A DNA stretch of 64,000 nt from assembly GCA_018668595.1 (NCBI GenBank), contig JABJCP010000013.1:147869-211868 (forward strand), written 5' to 3'. Positions 50,894 through 61,091 of the stretch are shown here, piece by piece. This stretch comes from Candidatus Woesearchaeota archaeon. GTDB taxonomy: Archaea; Nanobdellota; Nanobdellia; Woesearchaeales; UBA11576. The notes under the pieces are model-generated. The model was not told where the DNA came from. It worked only from the letters and a program-made list of their open reading frames with translations, and did no database searches. The number at the start of each line of letters is the position of its first letter. Position 1 is the first letter of the stretch. A program made the position numbers and the translations under genes.

Positions 50894-53035
50894 TTAGTGA
50901 GTATAAGTTGACCAATGTCCACTACCATCTCGACGATCATGAAGTATATCTTGCTCAACTGTTTGAGCCACTCCGCGATGAATTCTATATCTATAATTAT
51001 AATTTCCCCTTGGAGCTTGTAGAGGAAGAATTATATATTCATAAACATTATTTCGCAATCTATTCATACGCACGCGATTAAAACCCCGCCCAGGAGTATG
51101 AACTTCTAAATCAACAGCAGTAATTGCACGATCATTATTCCAATACAAAAATGTAATGCTACCATCAGGATTTGGAATTGGCGAAACCGCATCACGCTTA
51201 AGTTTTTTAATTGCTTTTTGTGTAGCCTCAAATCTTGACCTAAATAATCTACGAACTTTATCTTTTGCTAAACTGTTTGCTTTTCTCAGTGCAATCTCAG
51301 TTTCAATTAATCCTTCCATAAATCTTTGCCTATGATGATCTCTAAGAGGCGGCATAAACGCATCATCATCAAATAGTTTTTTTATTGCCCGACTCATTCT
51401 CCAATTAGTTCTTGTACGAAGAGCCTTAGTTATTTTAGCCCGCTCTGCTAAGTAAGGTGCAGAACCCACATAATGTGCAGGAAGATTTCTTAAATTATGA
51501 TTAAGTAAGTGAATTTTACGACGAGCAAGTTCTAATAATTCTCTAATTTTAGTTAACTCGTTTGCAAGATTTCTGCCTTTGTCTGTTACATGCTTTCTGA
51601 AAAAAAACATACTAACCAAACCAAGAGCCAAAACAACAACTAACCAAAACCAAACAGGCATGCCCCCCATTTTATTTGTTAAATAATTATTTTCTAGATA
51701 ACAAAGATTATTTTTGCATATTTTTCCGTCGGCACAGTCAGAATCTGCTTTGCACTGTTTAGGACCTGCTAAAATGCATTTATTATCTAAACAACGCTTA
51801 CCCTCAACACAATCAGAATCATCTTCGCACTGAACAATAGGAGTTGGAACAAATGGATCAGGATTTGGATCGTCACCTTTTTCAACTATACATTTTCCAT
51901 CAGTACAAACTTCCCCTTTTTTACAATCAGCAGTTTTAATACAACCTGCTGCTGCAGAACTATCACTGCATTCTTCAGTCATAGAACCAAGACTCGGTGC
52001 TGGAAGAAAATTTGAAATAGGTTCTGTAGAAATTACAAAACGTCTGTTAGGAGGGAAAAGCTTTTTATCAAAAATATCTGTTTCTCCTTTAGCATTCATA
52101 TCTGCTTTAATATCTAACCCTAACTTATCGACTTCTTGTTTAACTGCTGCTGCACGCTCGCCAGAAAGACCACCATTAGTTACTTCGTCTCCCTCAACAG
52201 ATGAGAAACCATAAACATAAACATTGTCAAGATCTAAATCATTTTTAACTTTTTTAACATAATCATTAATATTTCCTTTTGTAGCAAAAGTTGGCGAATT
52301 AAAATTAAAATTACCATCAAGACGACAACCACCTTGCATACTAGAAGTTGAACCTCCTGATGTGCCCGAACCATCGCCAGATCCATCACCAGATCCGTCT
52401 CCAGATCCATCATCAGCAGAACCTCCACCAAAAATATCATTAAATAAACCAGCACCAAGACCCCACTTAGTAGCACCTCTAACTCCAGGAAGTAAACCTT
52501 CAGTACACTGAGGATCATTGCGATTTGGTTCAGCTAAACAAATATAATTTACAGATAAATTAAAAAGTACAAATGCTAAAATTGCTGCTAAAAAACCTGC
52601 CATGATTTTTTTAATAACAGTATCGTTGCCAATTAAATTATTTTGCGTGAGAAGGCCATACAAAACCATCCAAAATATGATTAATAAGAAATTTTTAGCA
52701 ATAGGAAATAAATTAGTAATAGAAAAATTTGTAGTTGTAACAATAGCAAATGCTAACATTACACCGAGTGCAAAAGATAAACCAAGGATTGCACCTTTTG
52801 CAGAACCAGGTTTTCCAAAACCTTCTCCAAACCATTTTGAAAAAGCTAAAAAACATGCTGCGAAAAACAATACAAAGAAAATACCAAAATCAATAATCTT
52901 ACTATAATGAGTATATTTTCCTTGTGCAAAGAAATCATTAATGTTATTAAAAGGTCCGGCACTTGCAGAAGCTGCAAAAACACCTATAAAAAGCAATACC
53001 AATACAAATAATAAAAACACTCTTTTTTTATTCAT
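50894..53035 (-). CDS. Multi-membrane protein with OmpA-like, Cys-rich and glycogen-binding-like domains
   Basis: 713 residues in order: signal-like helix; about four membrane helices (40-175) that resemble those of the 962-residue protein (AFSKWFGEG versus ALSKMWGDG); a Gly/Ser/Asp linker (GDGSGDGSGDGSG); an OmpA-like domain at about 235-345 (VYGFSSVEGDEV, LSGERAAAVKQEV, PPNRRFVIS); FLPAPSLGSM; three C-x(4-5)-DC-xxG-xxC-xx(N/G)xC motifs; a membrane helix (WFWLVVVLALGLVSMFFF); a helical part; and a C-terminal E-set/CBM48-like domain (ITFLYWNNDRAITAVDLEV, LPLQAPRGNYNYRYRI). OmpA and Cys parts should be outside, the C-terminal 230 residues inside. It is the best candidate to bridge the membrane. 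Confidence 0.8.
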   Translation of the reverse strand: MNKKRVFLLFVLVLLFIGVFAASASAGPFNNINDFFAQGKYTHYSKIIDFGIFFVLFFAACFLAFSKWFGEGFGKPGSAKGAILGLSFALGVMLAFAIVTTTNFSITNLFPIAKNFLLIIFWMVLYGLLTQNNLIGNDTVIKKIMAGFLAAILAFVLFNLSVNYICLAEPNRNDPQCTEGLLPGVRGATKWGLGAGLFNDIFGGGSADDGSGDGSGDGSGDGSGTSGGSTSSMQGGCRLDGNFNFNSPTFATKGNINDYVKKVKNDLDLDNVYVYGFSSVEGDEVTNGGLSGERAAAVKQEVDKLGLDIKADMNAKGETDIFDKKLFPPNRRFVISTEPISNFLPAPSLGSMTEECSDSSAAAGCIKTADCKKGEVCTDGKCIVEKGDDPNPDPFVPTPIVQCEDDSDCVEGKRCLDNKCILAGPKQCKADSDCADGKICKNNLCYLENNYLTNKMGGMPVWFWLVVVLALGLVSMFFFRKHVTDKGRNLANELTKIRELLELARRKIHLLNHNLRNLPAHYVGSAPYLAERAKITKALRTRTNWRMSRAIKKLFDDDAFMPPLRDHHRQRFMEGLIETEIALRKANSLAKDKVRRLFRSRFEATQKAIKKLKRDAVSPIPNPDGSITFLYWNNDRAITAVDLEVHTPGRGFNRVRMNRLRNNVYEYIILPLQAPRGNYNYRYRIHRGVAQTVEQDILHDRRDGSGHWSTYTH

Positions 53036-53185
53036 TTTATTCTCTTTTTTAATCGAATTGATTTGTTCATATATAATATTTTTGTTTTTTTATTTTATTA
53101 TTTTAATAGCTTAAATAGTTTAATATGTTAGTAGATTAATATCCTAATATTTTTTTACTATATTTTAATATTTTTTCTACTTAAT

Positions 53186-53297
53186 TTTTTTACTTAATTG
53201 GTCGACTTCATTTTTTATTTCATTTTTTACTTAATTGTTCTACCATCATTTTTTACTTTATTTTTTACTTGATTGTTCTACTTCATTTTTCTACTTA
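53186..53297. repeat. Three tandem copies of a 37-38 bp unit at a gene end
   Basis: Units 53186-53222, 53223-53260 and 53261-53297 share TTTTTTACTTAATTGTTCTAC-type starts followed by a second TTTTT block. The last unit contains the stop codon and last residues (SLSRKMK) of the 1610-residue gene. The region also forms most of the 242-base gap 53036-53277. Confidence 0.65.
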
Positions 53298-56200
53298 AGC
53301 TACCAAACCAAGATTTTTTCTTTCCTACAATTTTATCTAATGCTGCAACACTAGATTTATTAGCTGAGTCAGACGGCTTTGAAGCTTTATTAATATTGAA
53401 TTTACCATCTTTTGTAATTAACAACCAACCACCATAACTCCTATTGTAATAATTAGACATACCAAAATCAAGATTATAACGATTAGTATTTGCCTGAGCA
53501 AAATACAGTTCTGTTTCTTCAGCGTTATCTGGTTCGCGATGACCATGAACTATTGCCGTGTAACCCAAAGACTCTACGGGATTTAATTTTTCAAAATAAG
53601 TCTTACCATCGCCTCCATTCCCTGGAACTTTACGAGAATACCATTCCCAATTACGACGCTGTGGCTCTGCTGCAAAAATAGGAGATGTTACATCAAGACA
53701 AAGATCTGCTGAATAATCATCATTGCGAATTGCTCGCAAAATTGATTCACAAGATTTATCAAATTTCTGCTTATCAAAAAACTTAAAATTATTAACATCA
53801 AACGGAATTCCTGCATGAATAAACAAAATATTCCCTTCCTCTTGTTTTATTTTTAAAAAAGATTTCAAAAAAGAAGCATATGTAGACATTGGAATTGAAG
53901 AGTAAACTGAACTTAACGGAGCAAGCTTTCTGCCCAACATATTTTCATTCATAATATACTCTCCTTTAATTTCGGTATAAACGGTTTTAACCGCACCATG
54001 TTTTTTCCAAAACTCTCCAAACAATAATTGACCAATCTGAGGGTCACCAATCACATTACCCTTATCATCCTTAGGTGCTCGAAGATCATTCGCCCACCAA
54101 TACTGGGAAATATCAGATACATCAGAACTACCTTGGACAGAACCCAAAAACATAAAATCATGATTACCACACAGCATGACGAGATTATCTTTTGCCTGGT
54201 GTTTAAGATGCATAAGTAAATCTAAAACCATAAATGATTGCCCACCACGATCAACATAATCACCTAATAAAATAACTTTTTTATTACCTGCTTTCCAATT
54301 AAGTTTTTTATCAACAACTCCTGCATTTTTTAATACATTAGCAAATCTAAAAAAATCACCATGAATATCTCCAATTGCAATAATATCTTGTTCAATTGGT
54401 TTATGTTTGAATTCTGAATAAAATTCAACAGCATAATTTTCCCATTTAGGCAAGTTTTTAGATGTTTCAATACCAAATTTAAAACCTAAAAGCATACGAG
54501 AATCAAACCAAATAATGTCTTCATTCTTTAATTTAATTTTATCTTTAACCCTCTTTTCATCAACATAAGTACCTTCACAAGTTTTATTTTCTAAGAAATA
54601 ATCATCATCAACTTTTGTTATCACAAAATTTTCCTGGAAAAAAGACTGATTCCTTGCAGCATCAAATTTATCATCATACCTATTGTCGACAAATTTTAAC
54701 ACAATATTTGCCATGGGATCCGTACCTACTTTAGTTTCAGAATGGGTAAGATAAATTAATGACGAGTGCAGTTCAGTTTTGTTTTGTAAAACAGAAATTT
54801 TATTACTAATTTTAGTACTAATTAAAGAATCTGAATGGGTGCTTGATGAAACAATAGGCTCAAGAAATCCAACATCCACAGGTGTTGCTGAAGAAATTAA
54901 ATTTTCAATTAATTCTATAAGTGATTCTGCTCTTTCTTTACGGTCAGAATATTTACTCTTTGTTGCCAAGTTCAAAAAACGCCTTGCGAAAATCATTGCA
55001 GAGTTTAAATCTTCTCTTGAAAGCGCATCTTTAGATTGAATTTCATAATCTTCCATCAAAAATTCTGCTTCTAAAATTCTTCGCGTTCTAGTTCTACGAT
55101 CAAGATCAGAAACAGTAGCCTTATGAATTGTTTGAGTATTTGCCAGTTTATCTTTTAAACTCTTATTTTTTTGCCTACACTCAATCAACTGATTTCTCAA
55201 ATTAACAATCCTGTTATTTGCTAAGTTCTCTAACTGTTCAAGTGACTCAGTAGTATCTTCTTCTGAACCCATAACACTCAAAAGCTCCTCTAACTCCCGC
55301 TCAAGTAAATCAATACGATCCATAAGTTCTTCATTATGTCCTTTAGTCGCATTGAGTTGGGCATTAGCAGTTCCTAATTCTGCACGAACATAATCTAAAG
55401 TTTTATGATTTTTTTCTAAAATAATTTTAGACTTATTCAAATCAGTTTTTAATTTTTCTTCGATTTCTTCTTGAGATTGAACCTCCATAGTTAAAGAATC
55501 GATATTTAATTCTAACGCTGCAACAGCTTCAAATTGTTCGATTTTAAGTAAAGATAATGCAATAGATAAATCTAAATTTTTAGTTTCAACAGATTTTAAT
55601 TTATCAAGACTTTCCGACGTATGTGCTAATGCCTTTTTTAAAATTTTCACTTCTGCGCGATTATAATCAGCAATTTTTTTCCAATCATTTGAATCTTTTG
55701 CGCGAATTAACTCAGCACTTAAATCAGTTGTATGCGCTCTTAATGTTTTCAATTCACGTTCTGCTGCTTCTCTATTTTGAGTTTCTTCAACATACTTCCC
55801 TGAAGCAATATCTAATTCCTGTTGAAGATCATCAACAGAACTGCTTAAAGAACTAGCGTGTGCAAGAACTGCATCAAATCTTGACTTACGCTCAGAATCT
55901 AACTTAGCAATTAGAAGTCTTAATTTTTTCAAAGCATTATTTGTGCTTTTTGACTCATCAATCAAACTTGCTAAACGCACATCTGCAGCAGCTAATTGTT
56001 CATGATAATCTTCTTTTACAGTCGAGAGAATATCTAACCGTTCATTTAACCGCTCATTTTCACCTTCAATTAATTCAATTCCCGAATCTCCTGAAATAAA
56101 ATCAAATCTTTGGTGAATATTTACCTCATCTACTTCAATAGATGCAACAAATTTTGTTAATTCGTTAATTGATTCCATTTCTTCAGAAATCCTAGCAGTT

Positions 56201-58110
56201 AATTGAGAATCAACCATGCTAAGACTTGCAAAAAGATCTGTTTGAGTTGAAATATCTTGTATCAAAGCACGCAATCCATTATGAATCTCGTCCATTGCTG
56301 CTTTATGTTGACTTTTTTCTTCTTCATATTTATGTTCTAATTCGGAATAATATTTTTCCCAATCTTTAATTTTTTCATCTTTGCTTTTTTGTTCTGTGAG
56401 AGAATTTGCTAAATTTCGTTCTATCTGAACTTTTTCTGCTTGAAGTCGTTTAAAAGATATATCCAGCTCATTGAATTTTTCATCAGCAGCAGATTTTTTA
56501 TTATTTAATTCTTCGGACTTTTTAGACAAAGATTCAACACTCTTACGTAATTTATTTAATTCAGCATCTTGTTCTTTAATTCTCTTTTCCAAACTCTTTT
56601 TTGTTCTGGTAAGTTCTGATTTTGCACATCTCTTTTCAGACTTTACAACTTTGAGTGAACTGGTTAAAGTTTTAACTTTACTACGCGCAGATTCAATATC
56701 TTTAATTGCTGCTTTTTCGCGATCTGAAACTCTCTTAAGTTCTTCTTTTAATTGTGCTTCTCGTGCACTAAATTCTTCTTGTGCTTTTTTTACACCTTGA
56801 TTTATTTGTACAAGAACTTGTTCTTTTTCTGGAACTAAAGAAGATTCTACTTTTTTCTTTAATACCTTGTTTTCTTCTTGTGTAGATTCAAGATTTCTTA
56901 TAAGATATGCTAATTCCTCTTCTAATTGTTTTTTTGATTCTCTTAATGAAGATAACTCAGTTGAAATTAAATTAGCACTAACCTCTGCAACAGAAACTGA
57001 ATCTGTTAACGATTGAAACTCAGATTCAAGAAGACTGTTTTCTCGCTCTAATTTAGCTCTAATTCTCGACAAAGATTCGACTAGGTTGGTTTGAGCATTT
57101 AATTTATCAGAAAGTGCTTTTTGTTTTTCTGCCGCGTCAAGATCTTTTTTATTTGCATCAGCAGTTGCTTTTTTGAGTGCTGATTCTTTTGTGTCCAGAT
57201 CTGCTGCGAGTTTAGATTTTTCTTCAAGTAATAATTTATGTTCAGATTCTAAAGTTTTAATAGATTGAGTTGTGGCAGTTAAATCTTCTTCTAATTTTAC
57301 AATTTGTTTTTTTAAGCGTTGCTCGACGAGTTTTCTACTTAATTGTTCAAACTCAACTTGTTCATGCTCTGCTTGCAACATATCTGTTTGAAGTTTTGAA
57401 ACATGCACAACAATAGTTCTTAGAAGATTTCTCTTTTGATCAAATAAAGTTCGCATTTTTTCAGAACTATCACCAATAGATTTAAGATCTTTAATGCGCG
57501 CATCATAAGATGATTTCTCAGATGTAAACTCTTTAAAATTATCTTGATATAATCTAGTTAATGACGCGATACGTTCACAAACATGAGATAAATAACCAAA
57601 TTCTTTTTCAGTTTCAGCAATTTCTATCATTAAAGAATCAAGATCATGTGATTCTCGCTGTGCAACTTTAACAATGCGATCAATATTGCCTTCAAATTTA
57701 TCATAAGCACCTTTTGACTTTTCAAGTTGAGCAATCCTATCTTCTAATTCTGTTTTACGATCTTTAAAATTATCTAAATCAGTTTGAAGTTCACCAATAA
57801 GAATTTCTGCAATTTTTAATTCTGCAAAATTATGCTTTTTTATTTTATCAACATCGTCTGAAATCCCTGCTTTCTTTGCTAACTTACCTGCAGTTAATTG
57901 AGCTGCAACAGTTTGCTCATCTTCTACTTGTTTTCTAATTCCTGCAATAAGAGGGTGAACTTCCTCTTGCACATCTCCTTCTGTTTTAACCTCACTAACT
58001 AACTCAGAAGTTTTTTTACCTAAATCAACATCTTCTCTTCCAAATAATTTTAACCTTGAAAGTAAGGGCAAAGGTTTACGTTTTTTTGGTTTATTTTTTT
58101 TGTCTGACAT
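53278..58110 (-). CDS. Coiled-coil / FHA-like / PPP-phosphatase fusion protein
   Basis: 1610 residues. Residues 110-1080 are nearly continuous coiled coil. At about 1120-1215 lies an FHA-like domain (THSETKVGTDPMANIVL, DDDYFLENKTCEGTYVDEKRVK, LKNEDIIWF), matching the Asn-x-Thr...GTYV and closing strands of phosphothreonine-binding FHA modules. At about 1240-1540 lies a PPP-type phosphatase with GDIHG, GDYVDRGG, CGNHDF (GNHE in most), HAGIP and VHGHREP. PPP enzymes use two metals to remove phosphate from Ser/Thr. No membrane helix, so it is cytosolic. One protein thus holds a long rod, a likely phospho-reader and a phosphatase. Three related short repeats overlap its stop codon. Confidence 0.85.
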   Translation of the reverse strand: MSDKKNKPKKRKPLPLLSRLKLFGREDVDLGKKTSELVSEVKTEGDVQEEVHPLIAGIRKQVEDEQTVAAQLTAGKLAKKAGISDDVDKIKKHNFAELKIAEILIGELQTDLDNFKDRKTELEDRIAQLEKSKGAYDKFEGNIDRIVKVAQRESHDLDSLMIEIAETEKEFGYLSHVCERIASLTRLYQDNFKEFTSEKSSYDARIKDLKSIGDSSEKMRTLFDQKRNLLRTIVVHVSKLQTDMLQAEHEQVEFEQLSRKLVEQRLKKQIVKLEEDLTATTQSIKTLESEHKLLLEEKSKLAADLDTKESALKKATADANKKDLDAAEKQKALSDKLNAQTNLVESLSRIRAKLERENSLLESEFQSLTDSVSVAEVSANLISTELSSLRESKKQLEEELAYLIRNLESTQEENKVLKKKVESSLVPEKEQVLVQINQGVKKAQEEFSAREAQLKEELKRVSDREKAAIKDIESARSKVKTLTSSLKVVKSEKRCAKSELTRTKKSLEKRIKEQDAELNKLRKSVESLSKKSEELNNKKSAADEKFNELDISFKRLQAEKVQIERNLANSLTEQKSKDEKIKDWEKYYSELEHKYEEEKSQHKAAMDEIHNGLRALIQDISTQTDLFASLSMVDSQLTARISEEMESINELTKFVASIEVDEVNIHQRFDFISGDSGIELIEGENERLNERLDILSTVKEDYHEQLAAADVRLASLIDESKSTNNALKKLRLLIAKLDSERKSRFDAVLAHASSLSSSVDDLQQELDIASGKYVEETQNREAAERELKTLRAHTTDLSAELIRAKDSNDWKKIADYNRAEVKILKKALAHTSESLDKLKSVETKNLDLSIALSLLKIEQFEAVAALELNIDSLTMEVQSQEEIEEKLKTDLNKSKIILEKNHKTLDYVRAELGTANAQLNATKGHNEELMDRIDLLERELEELLSVMGSEEDTTESLEQLENLANNRIVNLRNQLIECRQKNKSLKDKLANTQTIHKATVSDLDRRTRTRRILEAEFLMEDYEIQSKDALSREDLNSAMIFARRFLNLATKSKYSDRKERAESLIELIENLISSATPVDVGFLEPIVSSSTHSDSLISTKISNKISVLQNKTELHSSLIYLTHSETKVGTDPMANIVLKFVDNRYDDKFDAARNQSFFQENFVITKVDDDYFLENKTCEGTYVDEKRVKDKIKLKNEDIIWFDSRMLLGFKFGIETSKNLPKWENYAVEFYSEFKHKPIEQDIIAIGDIHGDFFRFANVLKNAGVVDKKLNWKAGNKKVILLGDYVDRGGQSFMVLDLLMHLKHQAKDNLVMLCGNHDFMFLGSVQGSSDVSDISQYWWANDLRAPKDDKGNVIGDPQIGQLLFGEFWKKHGAVKTVYTEIKGEYIMNENMLGRKLAPLSSVYSSIPMSTYASFLKSFLKIKQEEGNILFIHAGIPFDVNNFKFFDKQKFDKSCESILRAIRNDDYSADLCLDVTSPIFAAEPQRRNWEWYSRKVPGNGGDGKTYFEKLNPVESLGYTAIVHGHREPDNAEETELYFAQANTNRYNLDFGMSNYYNRSYGGWLLITKDGKFNINKASKPSDSANKSSVAALDKIVGKKKSWFGSLSRKMK

Positions 58111-58126
58111 TTTTTATTTTGATTAT

Positions 58127-61015
58127 TTATTTTAATTCTCTTTGTTCAGCATCTGCAGTTTTTTTGAGCAATCCAATCTCATTTTCAAATATAGGCAGGA
58201 TAGAAACTAAGTCTTCATGATTTAACATACGATTAAGAGATCGTGCAAGGTGTTTTTTAACATCCCCTTTAGCCTTTGTTCTTACAAAAACTATTGCATC
58301 TTTGAAAACATTAGACAAATCATTGCAAAGACGTTTACGTGATTCTTCAATTCGCTTATTTGCCACCTCTAGCTCTGATGTTTTTCTTAATTCTGCTTGT
58401 TTAATTTTAAAAAATTTGGTTAATCTTTCATCTATTCGTTTACCATATTGTTTTTCAAAATGAGCAATAATAGGATTATTGATTTGATCAACTCGAGTTA
58501 AATTAGACGCAGTAGGTGGTTTGGATAAAAGTTCTAATTCTTTTTGTACAGCTTCAAGCTCCGCTGTTACATCTTTATTTTGTTTTGTTTGTGTTCCAGG
58601 TTCTAAATTGCCTTCTTCATTTGTTGAATCTGGTTCTGGATCGCTGTTTTTATTGTTTGAATCGGATTCTACTGGTTTACTTTCTTTTTCTAATAATTTC
58701 CGTTTTTTTTCTAAGTTTTTTTCTTCTGCATTTACTTTTTTCTCATACTCGTTTCTCAAATGCTCTGTAGCTCCAAGTTCTTTTCTAATCTCATCTGCAA
58801 GTCTTGACGAAAAAGATCTTAAATTGTTCAAACGATCACTTTCTTCGCCATGCTCGACCATATTATCAACAAGATGAGTAAAAGTTAATGCTTCAGTCAA
58901 TCTAACAATAGCACCTTGGAAATCTTTTTCTTCCCTTTTTTGAAAAGCATCAGCTTTCAAATTATTTGCCAACTTAATAAAATCATCAACACTATTTTCT
59001 TCCTGCTCCGAAATCTTTTTGAACGCATTGTCAAGTTCTTCTAAAAACTGTTTAAAATGTTTGAGTAATTCCAATTTTTTCAAAAACAACAAACTAAGAT
59101 GATGTGTTGTCTGACGAATATTTTGAACATCCTCTTTTACAGACTCCCAATTTTCACCTCTTTTAAGTCGAGAGTATTCTTCTGCAGATAATTCTGCTAA
59201 CTTATGCGCCTCTGACGAAATTTTATGAAGTTCTTCAAATGCTACACAATTAGACTCTAATTCAGATTTAATATGATCGAGAACTTCTTTCTCAATTTTC
59301 TCTGTTTGAATAAGCTTAAATGTGCCGCCTAATTTATTAAACGCTTCTTTAATCTGTTCTGATTCTAATGTTTTTATTTTTTCTCCAAGAGATACATTCA
59401 ATTCATTAACTTTAGCTATATCTTTTGAAAGCAATTTTACAGACTCATCAGCAATTTTTAACTCTGCGGAATTATGATCTTCTAATAATTTAATTTTTTT
59501 AGCAACATCATGCAGTTCATCTAATTTAGCAGTCTCTTCTATAACTTCACCAACAGATGTTAAAGATCCTCCGCGGACAGATTCAATAAGTTGATTAATT
59601 GCTTGTTTGCACTCAGTAAATGAATCGTGTTCTCCTTTAAGCTCTTTTTTGAAATCAATAAGATTTATTTTTATTTTTTCTTCACTCTTAAATAAATCTT
59701 TTAAAAGATCTTGGAATCTAAAAAATGGTTTTTTCCACCACGCAAGATCACGAAATCCTTTTCCTAATTTATTAGCACCATCAGATAAAGGTTTGTTGTA
59801 ATCCCCACTAAATAATTTTTTAATTTGATTTCTAGATAAAAATGCAATACCTAATAAAATAGCAATTATTAAACCAACCAACCAAGCATAACCTTTAGTA
59901 TAACTTACCCAAGCAGAATCTGGCTCCTCAGTTGTACACCCTCCTTCTCTGCAACTTTCAGTCGGAAGACAATCAAAAATTACTTCGCAAGACTTTTCTT
60001 TAGCGAATGTAGAATCTAATTTTCTTGATTTAGAAATTACAAGTTCTCTAAGAGAATCGTCTTCGCCCTTCAATACTTGATATGCAGGAGAGTTTCTAAC
60101 CAAATTTATTTCTTCTTTTGTTGTTGCTTTATTCGCTGCTGCAAGCAATGCAGAGTTTCTTAATGGTTCGAGCTCTAAAATTTTTGAATCTATATTCGAG
60201 ATTGAAAATGAACCAAACGACTCATTTTTAGTTTGCATAGCTAATTTAAGAGCAGTAAGTTCACCTATATGAAATTGAGCAGAATTTGCAAAATTCAAAT
60301 CCTGAGTTATATTATTTGCGTTAGCAGAATTAATAAATTCAGACGCTGCTACATATCTAGGATCATCAGGAACTTCTGTTGGACCATCATCTGATCCTAT
60401 AGAAATACCTGCACCAGTTAAACCAATCTTTCCTAAAATAGATTCTGAACCAAAAACTTTTTTCAAAAATGGATTTTGTTCACATTTATTATTATCGCAA
60501 AGCATAATTGATCCAAGTAAAATAATTCCAATTGTCAAAATTGTTGTGACAATAACTAAAAATACTTTCCCTTTAACACTTTCGATGCTAAAAAGTTTTG
60601 AAAATAATAAGAAAAGACCTGCCCAAAGCAACACTGCAAGTAAAATCATGGCAAATGGAAAAATCTTAACTACTGTAAATTTTCCTCCATAAACTAAACC
60701 AATAGATAAAGCAAGAGCTAGAGTAATTGATAAAACTATTATTGCAGATTTTGTAGAACCGTCACCATCACCCCACATCTTACTCAAAGCAATCCATACC
60801 ATTGCGAAGAAAATTAAAGTAAAAATAACCACATCACCTGTTGACGGCTGCTCGGAAAATTGAAATAAATTTCCTATTTTAGATTTAACTTTTGAAGCAG
60901 ATGTTTTTAATTCATCTTTAGTAAATGCCAATACTGAAAATGATAACATAACTGTAAGTAAAACTAGGATTAACAAAAACAATGCAGATTTTGTTTTGTT
61001 TTGATTAAATTTCAT
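58127..61015 (-). CDS. Multi-membrane protein with long cytoplasmic coiled coil
   Basis: 962 residues. A signal-like helix, then four further helices (to about residue 170) resemble the membrane part of the 713-residue protein (WIALSKMWGDGDG, KIFPFAMILLAVLLW). An outside domain (about 180-370) ends in CEVIFDCLPTESCREGGC, the same Cys spacing as in that protein. A membrane helix (WLVGLIIAILLGIAFL) leads to about 570 cytoplasmic residues of coiled coil, with an Asp/Ser/Asn-rich break (PVESDSNNKNSDPEPDSTNEEGN). It starts 16 bases before the fusion-protein gene. The two proteins could meet through their coiled coils. Confidence 0.8.
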   Translation of the reverse strand: MKFNQNKTKSALFLLILVLLTVMLSFSVLAFTKDELKTSASKVKSKIGNLFQFSEQPSTGDVVIFTLIFFAMVWIALSKMWGDGDGSTKSAIIVLSITLALALSIGLVYGGKFTVVKIFPFAMILLAVLLWAGLFLLFSKLFSIESVKGKVFLVIVTTILTIGIILLGSIMLCDNNKCEQNPFLKKVFGSESILGKIGLTGAGISIGSDDGPTEVPDDPRYVAASEFINSANANNITQDLNFANSAQFHIGELTALKLAMQTKNESFGSFSISNIDSKILELEPLRNSALLAAANKATTKEEINLVRNSPAYQVLKGEDDSLRELVISKSRKLDSTFAKEKSCEVIFDCLPTESCREGGCTTEEPDSAWVSYTKGYAWLVGLIIAILLGIAFLSRNQIKKLFSGDYNKPLSDGANKLGKGFRDLAWWKKPFFRFQDLLKDLFKSEEKIKINLIDFKKELKGEHDSFTECKQAINQLIESVRGGSLTSVGEVIEETAKLDELHDVAKKIKLLEDHNSAELKIADESVKLLSKDIAKVNELNVSLGEKIKTLESEQIKEAFNKLGGTFKLIQTEKIEKEVLDHIKSELESNCVAFEELHKISSEAHKLAELSAEEYSRLKRGENWESVKEDVQNIRQTTHHLSLLFLKKLELLKHFKQFLEELDNAFKKISEQEENSVDDFIKLANNLKADAFQKREEKDFQGAIVRLTEALTFTHLVDNMVEHGEESDRLNNLRSFSSRLADEIRKELGATEHLRNEYEKKVNAEEKNLEKKRKLLEKESKPVESDSNNKNSDPEPDSTNEEGNLEPGTQTKQNKDVTAELEAVQKELELLSKPPTASNLTRVDQINNPIIAHFEKQYGKRIDERLTKFFKIKQAELRKTSELEVANKRIEESRKRLCNDLSNVFKDAIVFVRTKAKGDVKKHLARSLNRMLNHEDLVSILPIFENEIGLLKKTADAEQRELK

Positions 61016-61091
61016 CTTGTTATTATTTATTTAAGTTCTTATTGATTTATTTTTTTACTAATTTATCTAATTCCTTATCTAGTTCCCCTAA

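Noticed and set aside
50770..51081. 103-residue plus-strand frame across a gene boundary
   Set aside because: Aromatic-rich antisense shadow with no start signal, covering two well-supported minus-strand genes.
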